Shown: positions 55,441 to 64,000 of the stretch, piece by piece
Numbering within the stretch: the stretch's first letter is position 1
How the letters are laid out: every line of letters begins with the position of its first letter
NCBI GenBank assembly: GCA_027486895.1
Contig: JAIXOE010000042.1
Location: forward strand, 1 to 64,000
Direction of reading: 5' to 3'
Origin: Sphingomonadales bacterium
Lineage (GTDB): Bacteria; Pseudomonadota; Alphaproteobacteria; Sphingomonadales; Sphingomonadaceae
DNA length: 64,000 nt
The notes under the pieces: generated by a model
Databases searched by the model: none
What the model saw: only the letters and a program-made list of their open reading frames with translations
What the model was told of the DNA's origin: nothing
Translations under genes and position numbers: made by a program

Positions 55441-56390
55441 TTCTGTCCCGATTTCGTCGGTAAAATCACGGTAAATCGATCACCTACCATTGGGTTAGCG
55501 AAACGCTGGTCGCTAATTCTTGTTTGCCCTTCGTCCGAGTCAATGACAACAGGCATACGCGACCAGAACAGAAAGGCGCGGGCGTCTGTGTTGCGTCCAA
55601 CAAGCACAGCTTTCGCTGCACTGTCCGCGCGGTGAATGCCGATCGCGCCATTCAACGTCACTTGGCCGGGAGCTACATAAGCGCCATCCCCGAAATGCGT
55701 ATTGTCCCGCCACAGCATTTCCCGCTTCCAGAACTGAACGGGGAACGGATTTGCAACGACAAGCGTTGGCGTCAAATTCAATTCGCGCTTCACCGCCTGC
55801 GCCGTAATCTGTTCCGCATGAGACGACATCGCGCCATTCGCGGCGATGTATGTCGCAACCAATCCAAAAGCTATCATGGCCGGGCGGGTGCCCTTGCCGG
55901 GACCGTTCCGGTCCATCTTGCGTGAAATCCAGATACCGACAATAAGTGCGACCCACAGCCAAGGGTCAATTATGAACAGCGTATCGCCGTAGAACCACTG
56001 GCTCGAAAATGGCTCAAGCAAACGGATTCCGTAGCTATTAAACCAGTCGAACAGAGGGTGGCTCAAACATCCGATATAGGCCAAGGCCAACAACCAGCCT
56101 TTGTGCACCGGCAACCTTTTCTCTGGCCGCTTGCCACGCTGTGATTGCCAGCGGTCAAACCACAGCATGATGCCCCACAAAATAAGTGGCAGGACCAGCA
56201 TTGCGATTGGCCCGTGCGTAATCCCGCGCCTAAGCGCCAGATGTTGATGCCCGCCGAGCAACGTCGCCACGGCGTCAATATCTGGAATATTGGCCGCAAT
56301 GATGAGCGTCGGCATGGCCAAGCCCGTTTTGCGCTTCAGGCCCATTTGCCCAATGATCGCGCCAACAAGGCTATGTGTGAGATTATCCAT
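55437..56390 (-). CDS. Metal-dependent hydrolase, YdjM/DUF457 membrane family
   Basis: A 317-aa membrane protein. It opens MDNLTHSLVGAIIGQMGLKR, the DUF457 pattern with His6. ANIPDIDAV and RRGITHGPIAM supply further candidate metal residues (Asp, His), and CLSHPLFDWFNSYG follows. Four or five hydrophobic helices lie in about 70-205, then a soluble C-terminal domain. The family is often described as metal-dependent or phospholipase-like hydrolases, without a clear substrate. The gene overlaps phrB by 4 bases, so the two are likely one transcript. Confidence 0.82.
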   Translation of the reverse strand: MDNLTHSLVGAIIGQMGLKRKTGLAMPTLIIAANIPDIDAVATLLGGHQHLALRRGITHGPIAMLVLPLILWGIMLWFDRWQSQRGKRPEKRLPVHKGWLLALAYIGCLSHPLFDWFNSYGIRLLEPFSSQWFYGDTLFIIDPWLWVALIVGIWISRKMDRNGPGKGTRPAMIAFGLVATYIAANGAMSSHAEQITAQAVKRELNLTPTLVVANPFPVQFWKREMLWRDNTHFGDGAYVAPGQVTLNGAIGIHRADSAAKAVLVGRNTDARAFLFWSRMPVVIDSDEGQTRISDQRFANPMVGDRFTVILPTKSGQK

Positions 56391-56449
56391 GCGCGTTAGC
56401 TGGCCGAATGCCGTTTGCGTTGCAATACGGCGTTATCGCTAGCCAACAA

Positions 56450-57496
56450 TTAAGTCTCGGGATGCCCTTCTTCGACGGTCCAGGTCTGCCCCTTGGCGAG
56501 TAGCTTGCCAAGGTCTGGAGTCTTACCTGCGCTGGCTGTCTCATTCTGCGCGATGACCGCATCGTTGAACGTCGGACGCGGATCATCGTACAGGACGCCC
56601 AGCGCCATTGGAAACTCGCCGAACGGCATTTCCACAAGCATGTGCGCGAGCGAGCGGTTGGTCACGTCGTGGACGATAACGCCAGCGCTCTGCCAATCAC
56701 CATCGACGACATCGACAACCTTCAACGTCAGGCCAACGCGATCAAGTGCGATGCCTTTGGTGCCGCCAGACTTGTCGCTGCCGAACAACATCGGTTCGCC
56801 ATTGCGCAGCCACAGTTGATGGCCGTCGGCACCCTTGGGCGCAGCGAAGTCTTCAAACACGTCCTTGTTGTAAACGATGCAGTTCTGGAAGATTTCGATG
56901 AATGCAGCGCCGCGATGCGCGTGCGCTGCCTTCAGCACTTCGGGTAGGTTCTTCGACACGTCAAAGCCGCGCGCAACAAAACGTGCGCCTGAACCCAGCG
57001 CAAAAGCGCATGGCGTAGCTGGACGGTCAACCGAGCCATAAGGCGTCGACGGGCTGTTCGTTCCAACGCGGCTGGTTGGCGAATACTGCCCCTTTGTCAG
57101 GCCGTAAATTTCATTGTTGAACAGCATGATCTGGCAATCCAGATTCCGGCGCAGCAAATGCATCGTGTGGTTGCCACCAATCGAGAGCGCATCGCCATCG
57201 CCAGTGATAATCCACACATCAAGGTCAGGATTGGCAAGCTTTACACCCGTCGCCACCGCGGGTGCGCGGCCATGGATGGTGTGGAAGCCATAGGTTTCCA
57301 TATAATATGGAAAACGCGACGAGCAGCCGATGCCGCTGATGAATACGGTGTTCTCGGGCGTACCGCCAATCTCTGGCATGGTGCGCTGCACTGCCTTCAA
57401 GATCGCGTAGTCACCGCAACCGGGGCACCAGCGAACTTCCTGATCGGTTTCCCAATCCTTTGGTGTTGTCGCTTTAACGGGGGTCATATCGTTCAT
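56450..57496 (-). CDS. korB: 2-oxoacid:ferredoxin oxidoreductase, beta subunit
   Basis: The thiamine-pyrophosphate subunit, 348 aa. It has RWCPGCGDYAILKAVQRTM with Cys residues for an Fe-S cluster, SGIGCSSRF, and the TPP motif GDGDALSIGGNHTMHLLRRN. VGTNSPSTPYGS is also typical. It works with korA to oxidise 2-oxoglutarate (or a related 2-oxoacid) and reduce ferredoxin. Its start overlaps the korA stop by one base (TAATG). Confidence 0.93.
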   Translation of the reverse strand: MNDMTPVKATTPKDWETDQEVRWCPGCGDYAILKAVQRTMPEIGGTPENTVFISGIGCSSRFPYYMETYGFHTIHGRAPAVATGVKLANPDLDVWIITGDGDALSIGGNHTMHLLRRNLDCQIMLFNNEIYGLTKGQYSPTSRVGTNSPSTPYGSVDRPATPCAFALGSGARFVARGFDVSKNLPEVLKAAHAHRGAAFIEIFQNCIVYNKDVFEDFAAPKGADGHQLWLRNGEPMLFGSDKSGGTKGIALDRVGLTLKVVDVVDGDWQSAGVIVHDVTNRSLAHMLVEMPFGEFPMALGVLYDDPRPTFNDAVIAQNETASAGKTPDLGKLLAKGQTWTVEEGHPET

Positions 57497-59364
57497 TATA
57501 AAGCACTCTCAATCGCAGCTTCAATTTCGGCGATGGTAAATGGCTGACCAGACACCTTATTCACAGGCTTTGCATCCACAAGGAACTGGTCACGCAATAT
57601 GGTCTTTAACTGCCCAGTGTTCATTTCGGGCACGATGACCTTGTCGAAGCTCTTCAACAATTCGGCCATGTTCTTCGGCATTGGCCAGATATGGCGAATG
57701 TGGACATGGGCGACATCAACGCCTTCCGCGCGCTTGCGGCGCACAGCTTGCTTGATGGGTCCGTAGGTTGAACCCCAGCCGACAACAGCCAGCTTTGCGC
57801 CGGACGCGCCCTGCTCGACGATCTGGTCCGGGATGCTGTCGGCGACATTGTTTACCTTCGCCGAACGGATGTCTGTCATCGCTTGGTGGTTGGCAGGTGC
57901 ATAGTTGATGTGGCCGGTATCGACTTCTTTCTCGATCCCACCAATGCGGTGCAGAAGACCTGGTGTACCGGGCTTCACCCATGGACGTTTCAACTTGTGG
58001 TCGCGCGCATAGGGCTTGAAGCCATCTTCGGGCACGCTTTCCAGAAACTCGACCGGGAACGGCTTATACTCTGCGAGATCGGGCACCAGCCATGGCTCAG
58101 CCGCGTTGGCGATATATCCATCCGTGAGCAGCATGACCGGCGTCATATATTCAACCGCAATGCGGACAGCTTCCACCGCGCAGTCGAAGCAATCAACCGG
58201 CGAGCGCGCTGCAATCACGGGCATCGGGGCATCACCGTTGCGGCCATACACTGCCTGATACAGGTCGGATTGCTCGGTTTTGGTAGGCAGGCCCGTTGAA
58301 GGCCCGCCACGCTGGCTGTTGACGATGACCAAGGGAAGCTCGGTCATGATGGCAAGGCCCATAGCCTCACCTTTCAACGCGATGCCGGGGCCGGACGAGC
58401 TGGTAACGCCCAACTGACCCGCATAGCTCGCGCCGATAGCCGAACAGATAGCTGCAATTTCATCTTCGGCCTGGAATGTGGTAATTCCATATTCTTTCAA
58501 GCGGCTGAGATGATGCAAAATCGCCGACGCTGGCGTAATTGGATAGCCACCGAAGAACATCTTGAGGCCAGCCAGCTGTGCGCCAGCAACCAAGCCATAT
58601 GAGATCGACTCAGCGCCCGTCACCGTCCGGTACAGACCGGCAGGCGCAGGCGCAGCATCGACATGATATTGCTTCAGCGGTCCGGCCAGTTCAGCCGTCT
58701 CGCCATAGGCGTGACCAGCATTCAGCGCCGCGATATTGGCGTCGGCCAAAACCTGATTCTTGGCAAATTTTGCGTTCAGCCAATCGATAATCGGCTGACG
58801 ATCACGATCGAACATCCACAGCGCAAGGCCAAGCGTCCACATATTCTTGCAGCGCAGCGCGTCTTTGTTACCCATGCCGAATGGCTTGACGGCTTCCAGC
58901 GTCAGCGCGCTGATATCGAACGCAAGCACTTGCCATTTCGCAAGGCTGCCATCTTCAAACGGGTTGCTGCTATATTTCGCCTTATCAAGGTTGCGCTGGT
59001 TGAACTCGCCAGTGTCCGCGATAATCAAACCGCCTTCACGCAAAGACCCAACATTGGTTTTCAGCGCAGCGGGGTTCATGGCGATCAGCACATCAGGCTG
59101 GTCGCCAGCGGTATCAATTGCCGAGGATCCGAAGTTAATCTGAAACGCAGACACACCGAAAAGCGTCCCGATGGGTGCACGAATCTCGGCCGGAAAATCC
59201 GGGAAAGTTGCGAAGTCATTGCCCGCTAATGCGGACGACAGCGTAAACTGTCCTCCGGTCAACTGCATGCCGTCGCCGCTGTCTCCTGCAAAGCGCACGA
59301 CAACTGCGTCGCTTTGAACAGGGGTATGTCCGCTTGTATGTTCGTCTTTGAATGCCGTAGCCAT
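57496..59364 (-). CDS. korA: 2-oxoacid:ferredoxin oxidoreductase, fused gamma-alpha subunit
   Basis: A 622-aa fusion. The N-terminal gamma domain (about 15-190) has RFAGDSGDGMQLTGGQF. The alpha domain follows with GAQLAGLKMFFGGYPITPAS, EDEIAAICSAIGASYAG and GPSTGLPTKTEQSDL. KorA of this fused kind with KorB is the form found in Mycobacterium and many aerobes. I chose 59364 (MATAFKDEH); the frame extends upstream without similarity. Specificity for 2-oxoglutarate over pyruvate is inferred from this family. Confidence 0.92.
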   Translation of the reverse strand: MATAFKDEHTSGHTPVQSDAVVVRFAGDSGDGMQLTGGQFTLSSALAGNDFATFPDFPAEIRAPIGTLFGVSAFQINFGSSAIDTAGDQPDVLIAMNPAALKTNVGSLREGGLIIADTGEFNQRNLDKAKYSSNPFEDGSLAKWQVLAFDISALTLEAVKPFGMGNKDALRCKNMWTLGLALWMFDRDRQPIIDWLNAKFAKNQVLADANIAALNAGHAYGETAELAGPLKQYHVDAAPAPAGLYRTVTGAESISYGLVAGAQLAGLKMFFGGYPITPASAILHHLSRLKEYGITTFQAEDEIAAICSAIGASYAGQLGVTSSSGPGIALKGEAMGLAIMTELPLVIVNSQRGGPSTGLPTKTEQSDLYQAVYGRNGDAPMPVIAARSPVDCFDCAVEAVRIAVEYMTPVMLLTDGYIANAAEPWLVPDLAEYKPFPVEFLESVPEDGFKPYARDHKLKRPWVKPGTPGLLHRIGGIEKEVDTGHINYAPANHQAMTDIRSAKVNNVADSIPDQIVEQGASGAKLAVVGWGSTYGPIKQAVRRKRAEGVDVAHVHIRHIWPMPKNMAELLKSFDKVIVPEMNTGQLKTILRDQFLVDAKPVNKVSGQPFTIAEIEAAIESAL

Positions 59365-59510
59365 TCGTTCTAACCCGTCTTTAATTGCAACTTTATCGCG
59401 TTTTCGCCTAATCCCATTCGAGGCACACTGCAATGTTAGAAAAACTATAGGTGGATATGCTGGACGCATTGCCCAAGCCACCCTACGAAGCGGCAGATAT
59501 GGAGAACGCG

Positions 59511-60470
59511 ATGACCGATACACCACCTTATGTCCGTCCCGATGTGGCATTGTTTCTGCAGTTTCTGAACGCTGTACCGGGTCCCAAATTCTGGGAAGTG
59601 TCCGCTGACGAGGCGCGCGCGATGACAGCTGCCATGCGCGACGTTGCCGATGCGCCCGTCGGTGAACTGGCGGTCATCCGTGATATATCGATACCGGGCC
59701 CTGCCGGTAACATCCCCGCGCGTTTGTACGACAACCGAACAGAACGCGAAGCTGGCCCCGTCATGGTGTTTTATCACGGCGGCGGATTCGTTATCGGTAG
59801 CCTGTACACCTACGAGCCATATTGCGCCGAAGTCGCGCGCCTTCTCGACTTGCCTGTGATTTCCATCGATTACCGACTGTCACCGGAATATCCCTTCCCC
59901 GCCCCAGCCGAGGATTGCGAAGCGGCAACACGCTGGATTGCCGAGAGCCCCGCTGAACTTGGGCTGCAGGTGACTGGACTTATTACGTCTGGCGACAGTG
60001 CTGGCGGCAATTTGGCAATTGTCACAACGATGGCGCTGCGCGACCATCCGGCGGCCGTGCCTGTGTTGGTGCAACATCCGATATACCCAGTCGTCACGCT
60101 CGATGCAGACTGGCCAAGCATGCGCGAATTTGCCAATGGCTATTTGCTAACCGACGAAGCAATGGCCTATTTCGGCGAAGGCCACGCAGCAACGCCCGGC
60201 GACTATCGGTCGGAGCCGCTAAATTTTAGCCAGCAAGGAATGCCCGCGAGCCTTGTCACTACCGCAAGCCTTGATCCGTTGCGTGATCAGGGCCTCGCTT
60301 ATGTTGAAAAGCTGAAGCAGGACGGTGTGCGCGTTGAACATCGCAGTGCAGACGGCAATATTCACGGGCATATCAACATCCGGCAGGCGATCCCGTCCGC
60401 GCAATCCGACATTGAAGGCAATATCGCAGCGCTGAAAACCTTACTTGCAGAAGTGATGGCAAAAGCATGA
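59511..60470 (+). CDS. Hormone-sensitive-lipase-type alpha/beta hydrolase
   Basis: A 319-aa esterase of family IV. The oxyanion motif is FYHGGGFVIG, the nucleophile is in GDSAGGNLA, and the Asp and His are likely in SLDPLRDQG and GNIHGHINI. The substrate is unknown. The ATG at 59511 has GGAG at 6 bases; an ATG at 59457 and a GTG at 59451 are in frame. It overlaps rppH by ATGA. Confidence 0.85.
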   Translation: MTDTPPYVRPDVALFLQFLNAVPGPKFWEVSADEARAMTAAMRDVADAPVGELAVIRDISIPGPAGNIPARLYDNRTEREAGPVMVFYHGGGFVIGSLYTYEPYCAEVARLLDLPVISIDYRLSPEYPFPAPAEDCEAATRWIAESPAELGLQVTGLITSGDSAGGNLAIVTTMALRDHPAAVPVLVQHPIYPVVTLDADWPSMREFANGYLLTDEAMAYFGEGHAATPGDYRSEPLNFSQQGMPASLVTTASLDPLRDQGLAYVEKLKQDGVRVEHRSADGNIHGHINIRQAIPSAQSDIEGNIAALKTLLAEVMAKA

Positions 60471-60952
60471 ATATTTCACCGGAAGATTTACCGTACCGTC
60501 CTTGCGCGGGCATCATGCTCGCCAATATGCAGGGAAAGATATTTGTGGGGCAGCGCTTGGATAGCCCTGTCGGAACCAATGCATGGCAAATGCCGCAGGG
60601 CGGCATCGACGATGGCGAGGATGCCGAGACTGCTGCGCTTCGGGAACTCTTTGAAGAAACGGGCATTCGCGCCGATTTGGTCGATATTCTCGCGCGCAGC
60701 CGCGATGAACATTTCTATGATCTGCCCGATGATATGATTGGCCGCATTTGGAAGGGCAAATATCGCGGGCAGCGCCAGCATTGGTTTTTGATGCGTTTCA
60801 AAGGTAGTGATACCGACATCGACATAGAAACGTCACATCAAGAGTTTAGCCGGTGGCAGTGGATAGATGCACCGCAATTGCCGCAACTGATCGTGCCGTT
60901 CAAAAAACGGCTTTATGAAAACATCCTTGCGGAGTTTCTGGAGCTAATTTGA
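60467..60952 (+). CDS. rppH: RNA pyrophosphohydrolase RppH
   Basis: A 161-aa Nudix enzyme that removes pyrophosphate from mRNA 5' ends and triggers decay. The Nudix box is intact in GGIDDGEDAETAALRELFEE and continues TGI. It begins with LPYRPCAGIMLAN and has WQMPQGGID, the RppH pattern, with WKGKYRGQRQHWFLMRF downstream. The ATG overlaps the esterase stop, giving a coupled pair. Confidence 0.92.
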   Translation: MNISPEDLPYRPCAGIMLANMQGKIFVGQRLDSPVGTNAWQMPQGGIDDGEDAETAALRELFEETGIRADLVDILARSRDEHFYDLPDDMIGRIWKGKYRGQRQHWFLMRFKGSDTDIDIETSHQEFSRWQWIDAPQLPQLIVPFKKRLYENILAEFLELI

Positions 60953-60982
60953 CGCCAGTTAGCAAGCCGTAAGCGCACGCAC

Positions 60983-61510
60983 CTAGTTAGGTTGCGCAGC
61001 CGGCGCAGCACCCACGGTTGGTTTCATTTCCACTGCACTCGCCTGCATTTGCTGTTTTTCGGTCGCCTTGCTTGAAGCAAGCGAAAGCCGGTCAACAGCA
61101 GCGCAGTCCGAACGGCATAAAGTCTTCAGCCGCGCAATATTCTTGCCAGCCTGCTCGATTGCGCCTTTGGAAATCATGACGTCCGCCTGCTCTGCCAGTG
61201 CAACTTGATCATTGGGTTCAAGCTCAAGCGCTTCTTTGTAGAAACGGATGGCTTTACCGTTCAGCCCTTGGGCCTTTACCGCGCGCGCCATCGCAATATA
61301 AGCTGCGCGATTGCGTGGATCCACCGCGAGTGCTGACTCATACCAGCTTATCGCATTGTCGAACCGTCCAGCGCCAGCTTCCTGATTGCCAGTCTGTGTC
61401 AGCGCAATTGAGCGGGCATCGATATCGTCATCCGCACGTCCGCCGATGCTAGCGCTCGACATGACAGCTAGGGTGAGCGACAGGGCAATGGCCGCGGGAG
61501 AAAAACGCAT
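60983..61510 (-). CDS. Secreted TPR protein
   Basis: A 175-aa protein with a signal peptide (about 1-24). Two to three TPR units follow (GRFDNAISWYESALAVDPRN, then GKAIRFYKEALELEPND), and a third helix-rich region has a Cys pair in TLCRSDC. The C-terminus is disordered and Ala/Pro-rich. Function is unknown. The start at 61510 gives MRFSPAAIAL. It follows the rRNA methyltransferase gene by 35 bases on the same strand. Confidence 0.8.
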   Translation of the reverse strand: MRFSPAAIALSLTLAVMSSASIGGRADDDIDARSIALTQTGNQEAGAGRFDNAISWYESALAVDPRNRAAYIAMARAVKAQGLNGKAIRFYKEALELEPNDQVALAEQADVMISKGAIEQAGKNIARLKTLCRSDCAAVDRLSLASSKATEKQQMQASAVEMKPTVGAAPAAQPN

Positions 61511-61545
61511 AATCAGTATCCATATCTGTTCGGAGCGTGACGCTA

Positions 61546-62727
61546 TCACAGCTTTTGGAGCCTCGCGAAGAAAAATCCGTCGCTGCCATCATGATGCGGG
61601 GTCAACAATATACCGTCGCCGTCGGCACGCCCCATCGACACTCCGGTATCCGCCGCGCGCCAACCCGAATGCGATTTTAAGAACGCCGCAACTTGGCCTT
61701 TGCCTTCACTCTCGATGAGCGAGCACACGGCGTATACAAGATAACCACCACGCACGACCATGTCTGCGCCAATGTCCAACAGCTTTGCTTGTTCATCAAC
61801 TACGCGCTTCAACCGCGCAGCATCCAGACGCCAGCGCGTCTCCGGATTGCGCCTCCATGTGCCGCTTCCTGAACAGGGTGCATCAATAAGGACGAGATCA
61901 CAGCGGCCGGCCAATTCCGACAGCATCTCTTTTTCCTTGCCCGGATTGAGCAATCGCGTTTCGATGTTGGTGGCACCCGACCGGTTGGCCCGTGGCTTTA
62001 ACTGGTCCAACCTATTGCGGTTGGTGTCTGTCGCGATCAAGCGACCTTGATTTCGCATTGCTGCAGCGAGCGCCAAAGTTTTGCCTCCCGCCCCAGCGCA
62101 TAGGTCAAGCACAGTGCCGACGCCTTTGGCCTGACACGCCTCAACGATTAGTTGGCTTCCAAGATCCTGAATTTCGACCTGGCCGGTTTCAACGGCCGGG
62201 TGGCTGTCGATCGCAGTCCCGCCCGGCAACCGGAGCGCATATTCGGGATGCGGCAGGACTTCAGCTTCGGGAAACACTGCCGACACTTCGGCGCGGCTTG
62301 CTTTCAGTGCATTAACGCGCAAGTCCATAGGCGCACGGTCAAGCAGACTTGCTTGCTCCCCCTCATCGACATGCGTGGAAAACAGAGGTTTAATCCATTT
62401 CGGCAGTCCGCCGCCGGTTGATCGCGCTTCGCCGGGCTCAATGGCCGCTGGCCCATAATCGGTCCCATCGAACAATAAAGCCAATTCAGGATCGGCATCC
62501 GCCATTGCCACAAAGGCAGACCGCGCTGTCGCTGGCCTTTTGCCAAATCGGCGGATTGCGCCCCAAGCAAGATCGCGAACAGCGCGGCGGTCTTTCGAAC
62601 CGGCATAACGCCGCTCGGCAAAAAAGCGCTTGGCTATTTGGTCGGCAGAAGCGCCGCCATCACGCGCGGAAAGGATGATCTGGTCAACCAACTCAATGGC
62701 TGACTGCAGGCGAGCAGCAGGTCTCAT
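61546..62727 (-). CDS. RsmB/NOP-family rRNA cytosine-C5 methyltransferase
   Basis: A 393-aa SAM-dependent methyltransferase that likely modifies C5 of a cytosine in 16S rRNA. The N-terminal NusB-like domain (about 1-130) is present. The SAM motif is LDLCAGAGGKTLALAA and the catalytic Cys region is DAPCSGSGTWRRNPETRW, with YAVCSL supplying the second Cys. The combination suggests RsmB, but other NOP members look alike. It follows guaB by 3 bases and is co-directional. Confidence 0.88.
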   Translation of the reverse strand: MRPAARLQSAIELVDQIILSARDGGASADQIAKRFFAERRYAGSKDRRAVRDLAWGAIRRFGKRPATARSAFVAMADADPELALLFDGTDYGPAAIEPGEARSTGGGLPKWIKPLFSTHVDEGEQASLLDRAPMDLRVNALKASRAEVSAVFPEAEVLPHPEYALRLPGGTAIDSHPAVETGQVEIQDLGSQLIVEACQAKGVGTVLDLCAGAGGKTLALAAAMRNQGRLIATDTNRNRLDQLKPRANRSGATNIETRLLNPGKEKEMLSELAGRCDLVLIDAPCSGSGTWRRNPETRWRLDAARLKRVVDEQAKLLDIGADMVVRGGYLVYAVCSLIESEGKGQVAAFLKSHSGWRAADTGVSMGRADGDGILLTPHHDGSDGFFFARLQKL

Positions 62728-62730
62728 GCC

Positions 62731-64000
<1,270 letters not shown>

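Overview
The window looks like chromosomal DNA of an alphaproteobacterium, most likely a sphingomonad (order Sphingomonadales). Supporting signs are ChpT beside a chemotaxis cluster, an RpoH of alphaproteobacterial length, a ribosomal protein S16 with a long Ala/Glu tail, two large TonB-dependent receptors, a pyrB gene paired with a catalytically empty dihydroorotase, and an aerobic-type gene set that includes a fused 2-oxoacid:ferredoxin oxidoreductase. The genus cannot be fixed from sequence reading alone. Coding density is very high, with many ATGA and TAATG overlaps. I see no insertion sequence, prophage or CRISPR array, and no gene-free stretch longer than 300 bases.

Layout. 1-2.7 kb: ffh-rpsP-rimM-trmD on the minus strand (trmD is cut by the window edge). 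3-8.3 kb, plus strand: a GGDEF/EAL protein, then dapF-mtaB-ftsY-yciB in an overlapping operon. 8.3-9.7 kb: sodB and a PuuD-like membrane protein. 9.7-13.9 kb: divergent pspF, a near-consensus sigma-54 promoter, and an expanded phage-shock operon (62-aa membrane protein, pspA, pspB, pspC, a 52-aa membrane microprotein and four tandem PspB-like proteins), followed by sufE. 14.3-19.4 kb, minus strand: a PepSY membrane protein, a TonB receptor, a DUF2946-like protein, a J-domain protein with a possible zinc site, and a Yip1-like protein. 19.4-26.9 kb: a small membrane protein, the RNase P RNA, an amidase, and cheR-cheB-cheY-cheW-cheA-chpT. 26.9-35 kb: a JAMM peptidase, rluD, rpoH, mtgA, a second TonB receptor, clpX and clpP. 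35-46.6 kb: katG, tig, tRNA-Leu(UAG), gatB-gatA-gatC, a DUF3089 hydrolase, ruvX, and pyrB with the pseudo-dihydroorotase. 46.7-50.7 kb: two SPOR-domain proteins flanking an RHH-like protein and a ParA ATPase. 50.7-64 kb: a lipoprotein, hisI, purF, an SDR, a photolyase, a DUF457 protein, korB-korA, an HSL-type esterase, rppH, a TPR protein, an rRNA methyltransferase and guaB (cut by the window edge).

How the parts fit. Protein targeting and folding are well represented: ffh and ftsY (SRP and its receptor), tig, clpP, clpX, rpoH and the J protein. Envelope maintenance is the second theme: psp, mtgA, the amidase, SPOR proteins and TonB receptors. Nucleotide metabolism includes pyrB, purF, guaB and ruvX, with hisI for histidine.

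The most unusual element is the psp locus. Downstream of pspA, pspB and pspC it carries a tandem family of 80-98-aa proteins, each with an N-terminal membrane helix and a C-terminal segment related to that of PspB. Bracketing these are two further tiny membrane proteins that I cannot assign to a family.
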